From contig NZ_BDBR01000017.1 in assembly GCF_001613085.1 (NCBI RefSeq), positions 1-64,000 of the forward strand: a stretch of DNA of 64,000 nt, in the 5' to 3' direction. Source of the stretch: Nocardia salmonicida NBRC 13393. GTDB taxonomy: Bacteria > Actinomycetota > Actinomycetes > Mycobacteriales > Mycobacteriaceae. Both the position numbers and the translations under genes were made by a program. Shown piece by piece: positions 57,228 through 64,000 of this stretch. The notes beneath the pieces were generated by a model. It made no database searches, was not told the origin of the DNA, and saw only the letters and a program-made list of their open reading frames with translations. The number at the start of each line of letters is the position of its first letter. Position 1 is the stretch's first letter.

Positions 57228-58667
57228 TCAGCCGGCGCAGCAGGACAGCTTGGCGACATCGGCGGTGAAAGTTTGTGCGGTGAGCATCAACGCCTCGGCC
57301 ATGGTCAGGTACGGGGCCCAGGCGCGGGCGAGCTGCTCGACAGTCATGCCTGCGGTGATCGCGTATCCGGCGGCGGTGATCAGATCGCCGGCGCCCTCGG
57401 CGATCGTGTGCACGCCCAGCACCCGCCCGGTACCGGCCTCCGCGACCAGCTTCACCACACCGCGGGTATCACGATTCACCAGCGCGCGCGGCACACTCGC
57501 ACCGCCGAGCACCCGGAACTCGGTCCGGTGCCCGGCCTCGGCGGCCTGGGTGTCGGTCAGCCCGACAGCGGCGAGGGCCGGGCTGGTGAAGGTCACGCGG
57601 GGCACCGTCGTGTAATCCAGCACCCGGGCCTGATCTCCGAAGGCGTTGTCGGCAAACAGCGTTCCCTGCGCGGCGGCGACGTACACGAACTGCGGGCCAC
57701 CGGCCACGTCCCCGGCCGCCCAGATCCGCGGGTTGACGGTGCGCTGATAGTCGTCGGTGACCACCGCGCCGCGCCCGTCGGTGGCGACTCCCACCATTTC
57801 CAGGCCCAGCCCCGCGGTATTCGGACGGCGACCAGTGGCGATCAGCACCTGCTCGGCGCGCAGCTCGGTGGTGGAACCGTCGCGGGTGCGCACGGTGGCG
57901 ACCTTCTCGCCGTCGACGGCGAGCACTTTGTCGAGGGTGGCTCCGGTGAGCACGGTGATCGCTTCGTCGGCGAACACCGCTTCGATCGCAGCCGAGAGTT
58001 CGGGTTCCTCGAACGGCGCCAGCCGATCCAGAGACTCGACCACGGTCACCCAGGTACCGAGGCGGGCGAACATTTGCGCCTGTTCGAGCCCGATCGCGTT
58101 GCCGCCCACCACGATCAGCGATTCCGGCAGGGACTGTAGGTCCATGGCGGTGGTCGAGGTCAGATACCCGGCCTCGGCCAGACCGTCGACCGGTGGGATC
58201 CACGGCGAGGCGCCGGTCGCGACCAGGTACTGATCGGCCACGATCGTCCGCGAGCCGCCGTTGTTCAGCGCGACCCGCAGCGTGGGCGACCCGACCGTGC
58301 CGTCGAATACGGCTGTGCCGAAGACGATCTCCCACCCATAGCCGGTGGCCAGGTCGACGTACTTGTCGGCCCGCAACTGGTCCACCAGGGCGTTCTTGCC
58401 CGCAATCAGGTCGGCGAAATCCACCGGCACCGCAGCGGAGCCCAGTCCGGGGAACCGGTCGGCCGCAGTCGCGGTATGCCGGGCCTCGGCGGCAGCCAGC
58501 AGCGCCTTCGACGGCACGCAGCCGACGTTCACACAGGTCCCGCCGACGGTGCCGCGTTCGATCATCACTACCTGTTTGCCGAGGTTGGTGGCCGCGATGG
58601 CGGCGGCGAACGCGGCCGAACCGGAACCGATGATCGCCAGATCGATACGAGGACTCGTGGTGGTCAC
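57228..58667 (-). CDS. merA: mercuric reductase MerA
   Basis: The 479-residue flavoprotein reduces Hg(II) to Hg(0) with NADPH. FAD motif GSGSAAFAAAIAA, redox-active disulphide GGTCVNVGCVPSK (C45, C50), NADPH motif VVGGNAIGLEQAQMFARLG, and the C-terminal Cys pair LSCCAG (476, 477) that collects substrate from the other monomer. There is no N-terminal HMA (NmerA) domain, as in Streptomyces enzymes; the separate HMA protein downstream could replace it. It is transcribed divergently from the ArsR-type repressor. Confidence 0.95.
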   Translation of the reverse strand: MTTTSPRIDLAIIGSGSAAFAAAIAATNLGKQVVMIERGTVGGTCVNVGCVPSKALLAAAEARHTATAADRFPGLGSAAVPVDFADLIAGKNALVDQLRADKYVDLATGYGWEIVFGTAVFDGTVGSPTLRVALNNGGSRTIVADQYLVATGASPWIPPVDGLAEAGYLTSTTAMDLQSLPESLIVVGGNAIGLEQAQMFARLGTWVTVVESLDRLAPFEEPELSAAIEAVFADEAITVLTGATLDKVLAVDGEKVATVRTRDGSTTELRAEQVLIATGRRPNTAGLGLEMVGVATDGRGAVVTDDYQRTVNPRIWAAGDVAGGPQFVYVAAAQGTLFADNAFGDQARVLDYTTVPRVTFTSPALAAVGLTDTQAAEAGHRTEFRVLGGASVPRALVNRDTRGVVKLVAEAGTGRVLGVHTIAEGAGDLITAAGYAITAGMTVEQLARAWAPYLTMAEALMLTAQTFTADVAKLSCCAG

Positions 58668-58712
58668 AGGTCCGTCTCCTCACTCGGAACCCCCAGGCCC
58701 CGCACAGTTGCT

Positions 58713-58762
58713 ATTCGTGTTGACGAATATCTTCCATCACCATACTATTCGCTTACACGAAT
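58713..58762. promoter_or_regulatory. two ATTCG dyads in the mer divergent promoter
   Basis: ATTCGTGTTGACGAAT is a perfect 6-4-6 dyad and ATTCGCTTACACGAAT the same with one mismatch; their centres are 34 bp apart between merA and the ArsR-type gene. The geometry equals that of the ars operators. This is where the Streptomyces-type MerR (ArsR fold) would bind to repress both directions. Confidence 0.8.
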
Positions 58763-58790
58763 TTTTCACCCTTCTGTGGAGGCAATCCGT

Positions 58791-59180
58791 ATGGCCCGGC
58801 GTAGTGCCGCCGCTCTCACCCGAGATGCTGACGAGGAGGCGTGTACGCATCTGGATACGACAGCGAAGTTCTTTCGCGCCCTGTCGGATCCGACGCGATT
58901 GAAGCTTCTGGAATTCATCCTGGCCGGCGAGCGCACCTCCGCCGACTGTGTCGAGCACGCCGGGATCTCCCAGCCGCGGGTATCGATCCACCTGTCCTGC
59001 CTGGCCGACTGCGGATATGTGGTGGCGCGCCGCGACGGCAAGAAGCTGCGCTACTCCGTCGGTGACCCACGGGTGGCGGATCTGGTGATGCTGGCCCGCT
59101 CACTGGCCGCCGACAACGCCGCGGCCCTGACCTGCTGCGACCGCATCGCCCCAGCCCAGGAAGGTGGTGAGCCGACATGA
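58791..59180 (+). CDS. merR: ArsR-family mercury repressor (Streptomyces MerR type)
   Basis: The 129-residue ArsR-fold protein reads FFRALSDPTRLKLLEFIL, DCVEHAGISQPRVSIHLSCLADCGYV, LADNAAALTCCDRI. Cys residues at 18 (EEACTH), in DCVEH and in SCLADC, and the surrounding sequence, match the mercury repressor of Streptomyces lividans, which is called MerR although it belongs to the ArsR family. GGAGG precedes the ATG. It overlaps the truncated merT-like gene by 4 bp and faces merA across two dyads. Confidence 0.85.
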   Translation: MARRSAAALTRDADEEACTHLDTTAKFFRALSDPTRLKLLEFILAGERTSADCVEHAGISQPRVSIHLSCLADCGYVVARRDGKKLRYSVGDPRVADLVMLARSLAADNAAALTCCDRIAPAQEGGEPT

Positions 59181-59345
59181 ACGACCAAGACGGCTCCCCG
59201 GGGCTGCGTGGCCCGCTGTCCGTGACGGGCGCCGCGGTCGCCATGATCGCGTGCTGTGCCCTGCCCGCACTCATCGCCGCAGGCGCGCTCACCGCGGTCG
59301 GTGCCGCACTGCGCAGTTGGGGGCCGATCGCGGCGGCGTGGAGCG
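59177..59345 (+). pseudogene. merT-like mercury transporter, 3' truncated
   Basis: After the ATGA overlap with the repressor, about 55 residues are encoded (GPLSVTGAAVAMIACCALPALIAAGALTAVGAAL): one TM helix with the Cys pair expected in TM1 of MerT-type transporters. Near 59340 the reading frame runs into sequence that is the antisense of the MFS gene, and it stays open by chance. The rest of the transporter is missing. Confidence 0.65.
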
Positions 59346-59929
59346 TCGCCGTCGAGCACCGAGCGGTGTGCCACGAGAACGACGAGCACGATCGCGGCGA
59401 GGCCGGCCACGCCGAGGAACAGGCCCCTCCATCCGATGACCGGCTCGAGCAAAGCTCCGGCGCTCGAGCCAAAGGCCATCCCGCCCGCCATCGCGCCGAA
59501 CAGCCACCCCAGCGCGTGGCCACGCCGCTCGTAGGGGAACAGATCACCGATCAGCGCCAGCGAGATCGGCACCACGCCGCTGGCGCCGACCGCGGTCACC
59601 GCGCGGACGGCGACGAAAGCCCCCGCGCTGTCGGCGAGTGCGGTCAGTGCGGTGAGCGCGACGAACGCCGTGGCCGACCCGGCGATCACCGCCGCCCGGC
59701 CGATCCGGTCCGACAGTGGACCCCACAGCAGTGTCTCCACCCCGTAGGGCACCAGATACGCCGGGACCGCCAGCCCCACCACGCCGGTCGAACTGCCGAA
59801 CTCGCGAGCCAGCTGGGCGATCAGTGGCGCGATCATGAACGCCTGGAAGAAGACGAGAAAGGTTGCCGCGCACAGCAATCGCAGCAACCATTCCCGAGTC
59901 GGCGCTTCCGGCCCCGCCGGGGGACGCAC
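59340..59929 (-). pseudogene. MFS metal-type transporter, N-terminal half only
   Basis: From a GTG immediately after the metallothionein stop, about 195 residues form the first six TM helices of an MFS protein (LLRLLCAATFLVFFQAFMIAPL, LLWGPLSDRIGRAAVIAG, PYERRGHALGWLFGAMAGG, VIGWRGLFLGVAGLAAIVLVVL). The frame then enters the antisense of the merT-like gene and becomes polar, low-complexity sequence to a stop at 59051. The second half of the transporter is lost, so it is most likely non-functional. Confidence 0.7.
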
Positions 59930-60076
59930 TCAGCTGACCTTTGCCATCGTGTTCCCGCAGCAACAGGTGGGGTTCTGTTGCCCCTGACAGGACGGCGGCG
60001 CGCCCTTGGTCACCGTCAATTCGCACCCGCACTGCGGGTCAGGGCAGCGGTACACCTCGTGCTCGACAAACGCCAT
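59930..60076 (-). CDS. 48-residue actinobacterial metallothionein
   Basis: The peptide contains YRCPDPQCGCELTV, then a Cys in PPSCQ and PTCCCGNTM: eight Cys in the pattern C-x4-C-x-C ... C ... CCC-G-x-x-M. This resembles mycobacterial MymT-type and related actinobacterial metallothioneins that bind Cu(I), Zn or Cd. AAGGAGG lies 7 nt before the ATG. It is the first gene after a MerR-type promoter and is directly followed by the truncated MFS gene (stop and GTG adjacent). Confidence 0.85.
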   Translation of the reverse strand: MAFVEHEVYRCPDPQCGCELTVTKGAPPSCQGQQNPTCCCGNTMAKVS

Positions 60077-60113
60077 GATTCGGCCTCCTTGTAGTGTTGT
60101 TCCTGCACAACGA

Positions 60114-60144
60114 CGCTAAAACCTGGCCCCGAGGGCCAGGTCAA
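60114..60144 (-). promoter_or_regulatory. MerR-type long-spacer promoter of the metallothionein gene
   Basis: On the minus strand TTGACC is followed after 18-19 bp by TTTAGCG. The spacer holds a perfect 9-3-9 dyad ACCTGGCCC-CGA-GGGCCAGGT (read on the plus strand). The regulator gene starts 17 bp away in the opposite direction, the standard arrangement of ZntR/CueR/MerR switches. Confidence 0.85.
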
Positions 60145-60160
60145 GCCGGAGAGAGCAGTG

Positions 60161-60589
60161 ATGGAGTCAGCGATGCTCACCGCGGGACAGGCCGCCACCC
60201 GGGCCGGGGTCACCCGCAAGGCCATGCGCCTGTATGAGGCCAAAGGACTGCTCGACGAGCCCGTACGCACCGCCGTCGGGTACCGGCTCTACACCACGGG
60301 CGACATCGACGTGCTCGTCTTCATCCGACAGGCCCGCACCCTGGGCCTGCACCTGGACGACATCGCCACGATCCTGGACATCCGCCGCCACGGGGTCGCG
60401 CCGTGCCCGACGGTGCACACGCTCATAGGCACCCGCATAACCGAGATCGACACCGCCATAGCGGACCTGCGTGCGCTGCGCCGCTCCCTTGTCCACACTC
60501 GAGATACCCCATCCTCGGAGCGACCGGCGGCGGACAGCGAACCGGCCGCGGTGTGCCCGATCGTCGAACACACCCGCCACGCGCGCTGA
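60161..60589 (+). CDS. metal-type MerR-family regulator
   Basis: The 142-residue protein reads LTAGQAATRAGVTRKAMRLYEAKGLLDEPVRTAVGYRLYTTGDI (MerR HTH), QARTLGLHLDDIATILDIRRHG, then APCPTVHTLIGTRITEIDTAIADLRALRRSL and a C-terminal AAVCPIVEH. The Cys before the dimer helix and the C-terminal Cys correspond to metal ligands of MerR/ZntR/CueR-type sensors. GGAGAGAG lies 5 nt before the ATG; a GTG one codon earlier is possible. It likely activates the divergent metallothionein promoter. Confidence 0.85.
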   Translation: MESAMLTAGQAATRAGVTRKAMRLYEAKGLLDEPVRTAVGYRLYTTGDIDVLVFIRQARTLGLHLDDIATILDIRRHGVAPCPTVHTLIGTRITEIDTAIADLRALRRSLVHTRDTPSSERPAADSEPAAVCPIVEHTRHAR

Positions 60590-60681
60590 TCCGGGTCGGC
60601 GGACGACACCCGCCACGCCCCCAGCACGACCGAGAGTTCCACGGCCCCGGCTGATCTGCGCATGCCCCTGCGTGAAGCCGG

Positions 60682-60954
60682 TCAGTGCGGAGGCTCAGGC
60701 GGGCCGGTGTTGCGGTACATCGACATGTTGCCGTGTTCGCGTTCGGCCGCTTCGAGTTGGTCGATCCTGGCTTGCAGGCGCATGATCTCTGCGTGGTTTG
60801 GACCGAGGGCAGGGCGCACGGTCTTCCGGTCGTGCAGGCGATCCCATTGGTCGCGGATGTCCTTGCGGTAGCGGCGTTCCAGCCATACCACCACGCCCAT
60901 CTCCGTGGCGCAGGCCAGTAGCACGATGAGCACGACGGCCTCGGACAGGTTCAT
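60682..60954 (-). CDS. small single-TM protein with coiled-coil tail
   Basis: The 90-residue protein has an N-terminal TM helix (about 5-25, AVVLIVLLACATEMGVVVWL), a basic stretch (ERRYRKDIRDQWDRLHDRK) and a short heptad-like helix (IMRLQARIDQLEAAEREHG). The ATG overlaps the stop of the methyltransferase-like gene. Unknown family; probably a membrane-tethered accessory of that enzyme. Confidence 0.65.
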   Translation of the reverse strand: MNLSEAVVLIVLLACATEMGVVVWLERRYRKDIRDQWDRLHDRKTVRPALGPNHAEIMRLQARIDQLEAAEREHGNMSMYRNTGPPEPPH

Positions 60955-61631
60955 GGCATGTGCACCTGCCGATTGTCGGCCGGCGGTGTCGGCGTGGAGT
61001 TCGCCGTCGTTCGGCGGGTGGGGAGGAACCTGGGTGTGCGGGCAGCGTATTCGGTCCATTCCGGTCCGAAGCGGGCGGCCACTTCTGTTTCCTCACGGAT
61101 CGCCAGGCGCCGATACATCCATGCCAGCACCGGGAACATGATCAGGGTGGGCAGGGTCGGCCACATGAGCAGGAACCCGATCATGATCGCCAGAAAGCCG
61201 GCGTACTGCGAGTGACGCGCATATCGGTAGACGCCGGAGGTGGCGAGGGTTCCGGATCGCGCGGAGGCATGCAGGTGCTGCCGGCCCGCACCGATGAGAA
61301 GGAATCCACCGATGATGAATGCGTAGGCGGCGAGGTGGAACGGGCTGATGTGGGGGTCGAGTTCCCAGCCGATCAGGTCGTTCCAGAGGTGACCTTCTGC
61401 ATGGGTGAACCCGAGGTTGGGGAACCGGTTGCCCAGCGGTCCGGCCAGCAGGTAGATGGTGAGCGGGAAACCGTACATCTCGGTGAACAGCGCTACCGCG
61501 AAGGCACTGAAGCCGCCCAGGGCCCGCCAGTCGCGGCCGGTGTGTGGGTGGAAGAATCCGGCGGCGAAGACCACCAGCACGACCGTGTTGATCACCACCA
61601 GCGCCCAGAGGCCGTATCCATAATCGTTCAT
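60951..61631 (-). CDS. ICMT/phospholipid-type membrane methyltransferase
   Basis: The 226-residue protein has about five TM helices and the ICMT-family signature near the C-terminus: GVYRYARHSQYAGFLAIMIGFLL and RRLAIREETEVAARFGPEWTEYAARTPRFLP, which bind S-adenosylmethionine and substrate. Members next to heavy-metal genes are common in actinobacteria, but their substrate there is unknown. It forms an overlapping pair with the small TM protein. Confidence 0.8.
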   Translation of the reverse strand: MNDYGYGLWALVVINTVVLVVFAAGFFHPHTGRDWRALGGFSAFAVALFTEMYGFPLTIYLLAGPLGNRFPNLGFTHAEGHLWNDLIGWELDPHISPFHLAAYAFIIGGFLLIGAGRQHLHASARSGTLATSGVYRYARHSQYAGFLAIMIGFLLMWPTLPTLIMFPVLAWMYRRLAIREETEVAARFGPEWTEYAARTPRFLPTRRTTANSTPTPPADNRQVHMP

Positions 61632-61680
61632 GGGACCTTCTCCTCAATCGCGGTGGCGGTGTGCACGTCGATCACGATCA

Positions 61681-61881
61681 CTACCGGAACCCCGAGACGA
61701 ACGGGCGGGCCCTAGCCAGGAGTTCGACCACTTCGGTCAGGTCGTCGCGCTCGGATCGGCATGGGGCACATCGTGTCAGGTGCTCGGCCACCCTGGCGGC
61801 CCCGTCCTCTTCCAGCGCTCCGAGGGCGTAGGCGCCCAGCAGTTCGCTGATCTCGCCGCATTCCGTCGAATGATTCGACAT
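61681..61881 (-). CDS. zinc-finger (ZAS) anti-sigma-like protein, domain only
   Basis: The 66-residue protein reads ISELLGAYALGALEEDGAARVAEHLTRCAPCRSERDDL, the H-x3-C-x2-C zinc-binding anti-sigma motif (zf-HC2). Typical anti-sigma factors continue with a TM and outer domain; here the protein stops after the finger. No sigma factor gene is adjacent. It may be a truncated anti-sigma factor or a free-standing inhibitor. Confidence 0.7.
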   Translation of the reverse strand: MSNHSTECGEISELLGAYALGALEEDGAARVAEHLTRCAPCRSERDDLTEVVELLARARPFVSGFR

Positions 61882-61918
61882 GTGCCATCACCACCTGCGC
61901 CGCTCGCGGTCTGCGTCC

Positions 61919-62275
61919 TCAGGAGCGTTCGTTGCGCCACGTGCCGGAGCCGTGGCTCGTCGGTTCGGCAGAGCCAGCGGCGAAGTCCCCGCTCGGGTCG
62001 GTCTTCGGCTGGTTCCATACGGCGTCGAACCGGTCGATGATCGTCGCCTTGCCGATATTTGGTGCCGCCTGCAGGCCGCCTGGTTCGGCGGCAGAGCCCT
62101 CGACAGGGGTCTTGGCCTGGTCGGCGTTCATGGATTTCATCATGAACACCATGCTCAGTGGGCAGGCCGCGAGGATCAGCAGGGGCGCCGCGGCTACGAT
62201 CCAGCCCGGTTGCAGTACGAGTACGGCGACGGCGATGATGCCGAGGGTGATGAGGATCTTCTTGTTGAAGCACAT
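61919..62275 (-). CDS. DUF2933-type membrane protein
   Basis: The 118-residue protein starts MCFNKKILITLGIIAVAVLVLQPGWIVAAAPLLILAACPLSMVFMMKSMN: two short TM helices with Cys and Met residues in the second, as in DUF2933 proteins of copper islands. The C-terminal half is polar. The start lies 5 bp after the lgt stop. A 20-bp box shared with the Met-rich protein gene lies about 75-95 bp upstream, inside the lgt tail. Confidence 0.8.
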   Translation of the reverse strand: MCFNKKILITLGIIAVAVLVLQPGWIVAAAPLLILAACPLSMVFMMKSMNADQAKTPVEGSAAEPGGLQAAPNIGKATIIDRFDAVWNQPKTDPSGDFAAGSAEPTSHGSGTWRNERS

Positions 62276-62280
62276 GGTGA

Positions 62281-63288
62281 TCACTCCGAGGGGGATGGCC
62301 GTGGGGATCGCGGCGCCTTGTATATCGGTTGTAATGAGACGGTAGGTGTCGGCTGTGAAGAATCTGTGAGCTCGGGATGGGTGCTCGATGTGCGTCCGGG
62401 TCCCACCGCGATCACACTGTCGGCGGGTGGTGAATCGGATGCGGGAACAGTGGTATCCGCGGCGGCGGGCGGGCCGCTGTGACGCCGCGGTCGGCGCGCG
62501 TAGAGGAACGCAGCGGCTGCGGTGAACAGCAGTGCGCTGGTCCACACGTTCAGCCGCAGTCCGAGTATCTGGTTGGCGGGGTCCACGCGCAGCATCTCGA
62601 TTCCGCCGCGGCCTGCGGTGTAGGCGGCGATGTAGAGGGCGAATACGCGGCCGCGGTCGAGGTGGAACCGTCGCTCGGCCCACAGGATCAGTCCCACGGC
62701 CAGCAGGTCCCAGGTGGCCTCGTAGGCGAACACCGGGTGATAGGTGTCGGTCAGCGGGGTCGCCGCAGGTCGATGTGCTGGGTCGATGACCAACCCCCAC
62801 GGCAGATCCGTGGGCCGGCCGTAGAGTTCCTGGTTGAACCAGCAGCCCACCCGTCCGATCGCCTGACCGACCAGCAAGGCCGGTGCCATGGCGTCGGCGA
62901 AGCCGGCGAAGCCGGCGAAGCCGATACCGCGACGACGCAGCGCGATCCACGCGCCGAGCACACCACCGGCGACCGCACCCCAGATGCCAAGTCCTCCCTG
63001 CCAGACATACAGGGCGGCAACCGGATTGCGGCCGGGTCCGAAATAGAGCTGCCAGCTGGTGAGCACGTGGTAGAGGCGGCCACCGGCGATGCCGAAGGGC
63101 ACCGCGAGGACCGCGACGTCGACAACGGTGCCCGGTGCGCCGCCGCGCGAACGCCACCGCCACTCACCGACCGCGACTCCGGCAAGGATTCCCAGGAGCA
63201 CCATGATCGAATACCAGTGCAGCATCAGCGTGCCCACCTCCAGGTAGGGGCTGGGCGGGCTCGGTATCGACGCCAGATTCATCGGCAC
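62281..63288 (-). CDS. lgt: prolipoprotein diacylglyceryl transferase (accessory Lgt)
   Basis: The 335-residue protein has about seven TM helices and the Lgt signatures VPFGIAGGRLYHVLTSW, WQGGLGIWGAVAGG (usual HGGL with the His replaced by Gln) and GQAIGRVGCWFNQELYGRPTDLPWG. A nine-base repeat encodes FAGFAGFA. The last 75 residues are a disordered Ser/Pro/Thr tail whose DNA carries the promoter box of the next gene. Being in a metal island, this is probably an extra copy besides the housekeeping lgt. Confidence 0.9.
   Translation of the reverse strand: MPMNLASIPSPPSPYLEVGTLMLHWYSIMVLLGILAGVAVGEWRWRSRGGAPGTVVDVAVLAVPFGIAGGRLYHVLTSWQLYFGPGRNPVAALYVWQGGLGIWGAVAGGVLGAWIALRRRGIGFAGFAGFADAMAPALLVGQAIGRVGCWFNQELYGRPTDLPWGLVIDPAHRPAATPLTDTYHPVFAYEATWDLLAVGLILWAERRFHLDRGRVFALYIAAYTAGRGGIEMLRVDPANQILGLRLNVWTSALLFTAAAAFLYARRPRRHSGPPAAADTTVPASDSPPADSVIAVGPGRTSSTHPELTDSSQPTPTVSLQPIYKAPRSPRPSPSE
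62350..62369 (-). promoter_or_regulatory. 20-bp regulatory box upstream of the DUF2933 gene
   Basis: CGGCTGTGAAGAATCTGTGA differs at two positions from the box upstream of the Met/His-rich gene. Both contain the direct repeat TGTGA-n6-[CT]GTGA with an 11-bp period, the geometry preferred by OmpR-type response regulators. Confidence 0.65.
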
Positions 63289-63295
63289 GGGTTTC

Positions 63296-63688
63296 CTACC
63301 CTCGGCACGGTGTCACGGTCGAGCGCACCGGTGACATGGCGGCCGCGCCGGTCATGCCATGATGGCCACTCTCGGCGCTGGTGCCGCCCATCATCGGCCC
63401 CGGCATCATCTGGCCACCGGTCATCGGCGCCGACATCATGCCGCCGGTCCGCATCATGTCCTGCATCGTCGCTCGCGCTTGGTCGCGGTCACCGGAGGGT
63501 AGGGCGTCGGTGCAGTGGCGGATCATCGATTCCTGGTCCTGCCCGGAGCCGGGGTCCTGTTGTGTGGTGGAGGGTGGTTGTGTGCCGGGCCCGGTGGGTT
63601 CGGGTGTCTGGGCGGTGGCGATACCGAAGGCACCGGCGCCGAGCAGAACACTCCCGGCGATCGCTGCGATTGCTGTGCGTTTCTTCAT
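63296..63688 (-). CDS. Met/His-rich secreted protein, candidate copper binder
   Basis: The 130-residue protein has a signal peptide (1-26, FGIATAQ), a Pro/Gln/Thr linker, and a C-terminal half rich in Met (MQDMMRTGGMMSAPMTGGQMMPGPMM) with SGHHGM. Such Met clusters bind Cu(I) outside the cell. It starts a minus-strand unit with lgt 7 bp downstream. A 20-bp box about 80-100 bp upstream matches the one before the DUF2933 gene. Confidence 0.75.
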   Translation of the reverse strand: MKKRTAIAAIAGSVLLGAGAFGIATAQTPEPTGPGTQPPSTTQQDPGSGQDQESMIRHCTDALPSGDRDQARATMQDMMRTGGMMSAPMTGGQMMPGPMMGGTSAESGHHGMTGAAAMSPVRSTVTPCRG

Positions 63689-63766
63689 GGGTTTCGCCCT
63701 CTTTCAGGTGAGATTGCCGGGCCCAGTTTGTGGTGGTGAGCCTCGGGTGATCTCGAAATTAGGCAG

Positions 63767-63786
63767 CGGCTGTGAAGAAGCCGTGA
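63767..63786 (-). promoter_or_regulatory. 20-bp regulatory box upstream of the Met/His-rich gene
   Basis: CGGCTGTGAAGAAGCCGTGA matches the box inside the lgt tail at 18 of 20 positions. Its distance to the start codon (about 80 bp) is similar in both cases, arguing for a common regulator. Confidence 0.7.
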
Positions 63787-63955
63787 AGGGCTGATGTGGG
63801 ACCGCTGTGCGCATGCCTCGACCGGTATCAGCGCCAGGGCAGCGCCGGTTATACCTACCGGTACCGCGCATCGGTAAGTGAGTTCGACACGACTCCACGC
63901 GGTGCGGTGGTCTGTCCCGTCTCGTGGGACGAGAGACAACAATGGAGGTGAGCGT

Positions 63956-64000
63956 ATGCGGAATCGGATTCACCGACGGCAGGGCCGGGTGAGCGCGCTA
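63956..64000 (+). CDS. start of a gene running off the right edge
   Basis: A GGAGG 7 nt before an ATG opens a frame of 15 codons (begins MRNRIHRRQGRVSAL) to the window end. It is divergent from the Met-rich gene. Too short to identify. Confidence 0.5.
   Translation, partial: MRNRIHRRQGRVSAL

Noticed and set aside
62881..62930. Three tandem copies of GCCGGCGAA as a regulatory repeat
   Set aside because: It is in frame inside lgt and encodes FAGFAGFA; a simple codon repeat is the better explanation.
1..64000. CRISPR arrays, rRNA or tRNA genes
   Set aside because: No regularly spaced repeats, rRNA signatures or tRNA cloverleaf with CCA-proximal arm were seen on either strand, within the limits of reading by eye.

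Overview
The window looks like chromosomal DNA of a mycolic-acid actinobacterium, most likely Nocardia or a close relative. It is GC-rich, uses many GTG starts and ATGA/GTGA-coupled genes, and carries a PrrA/PrrB-type two-component pair, actinobacterial LepA, cutinase-type and SCO6880-type proteins, mycothiol-lineage arsenate reductases and a Streptomyces-type (ArsR-fold) mercury repressor. Genus is inferred from gene style only; no rRNA or tRNA was found.

Layout. Positions 1-5.7 kb are ordinary backbone: a partial Gly/Pro-rich protein, a small secreted protein, prrA-prrB and lepA. At about 5.74 kb, 35 bp upstream of the lepA start, an integrative element begins with a tyrosine integrase, an excisionase-like HTH protein and a regulatory region. 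Next is a compact unit of two XRE-type proteins facing an overlapping operon ImmA/IrrE protease - polytopic membrane protein - cytochrome P450 (8.5-12.7 kb). From 13.2 to 28.95 kb runs one long, translationally coupled transfer operon for a Gram-positive type IV secretion machine: cutinase, transglycosylase/NlpC hydrolase, lipoprotein, pilin-like and VirB6-like membrane proteins, SCO6880-like protein, VirB4-like ATPase, VirD4-like coupling protein and a DUF4913-type protein. I see no relaxase.

After two decayed insertion sequences (29.1-31.7 kb, IS256 and IS3 types) comes a stack of metal-defence modules. 31.7-39.4 kb is arsenic: ArsO-like monooxygenase, MFS pump, flavoprotein, an ArsR-acetyltransferase fusion, a second ArsR, Acr3, and three tandem low-molecular-weight-phosphatase-type proteins, one with an altered active-site loop. 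39.7-45.6 kb holds a secreted ARB-07466-type protein, an overlapping MFS / cysteine-synthase-like pair, an LpqS-like protein and a SulP-carbonic anhydrase fusion. 46-54.2 kb is copper-oriented: BlaI/CopY-type repressor with M56 protease, CopC, CtaG-like, DUF3105, DUF305, a CDF exporter, a two-domain multicopper oxidase, a ZIP protein and a Rieske protein. 54.3-60.6 kb contains an M23 peptidase, a 21-residue Cys/Met-rich peptide behind a CueR-like promoter, a metallochaperone, mercury resistance (merB, merR-like, merA, ArsR-type repressor, truncated merT-like gene), a 48-residue metallothionein and a metal-type MerR regulator. 60.7-63.7 kb is a further envelope/copper-like set: ICMT-type methyltransferase, DUF2933 protein, extra Lgt and a Met/His-rich secreted protein.

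The modules are tied together by operator-like repeats that I could read directly: two 16-bp dyads in the ars divergent promoter, two ATTCG dyads in the mer divergent promoter, two ACTATG-CATAGT dyads flanking the BlaI/M56 genes, two long-spacer MerR-type promoters, and two copies of a 20-bp box upstream of the DUF2933 and Met-rich genes. The right end of the island was not found and probably lies beyond the window.
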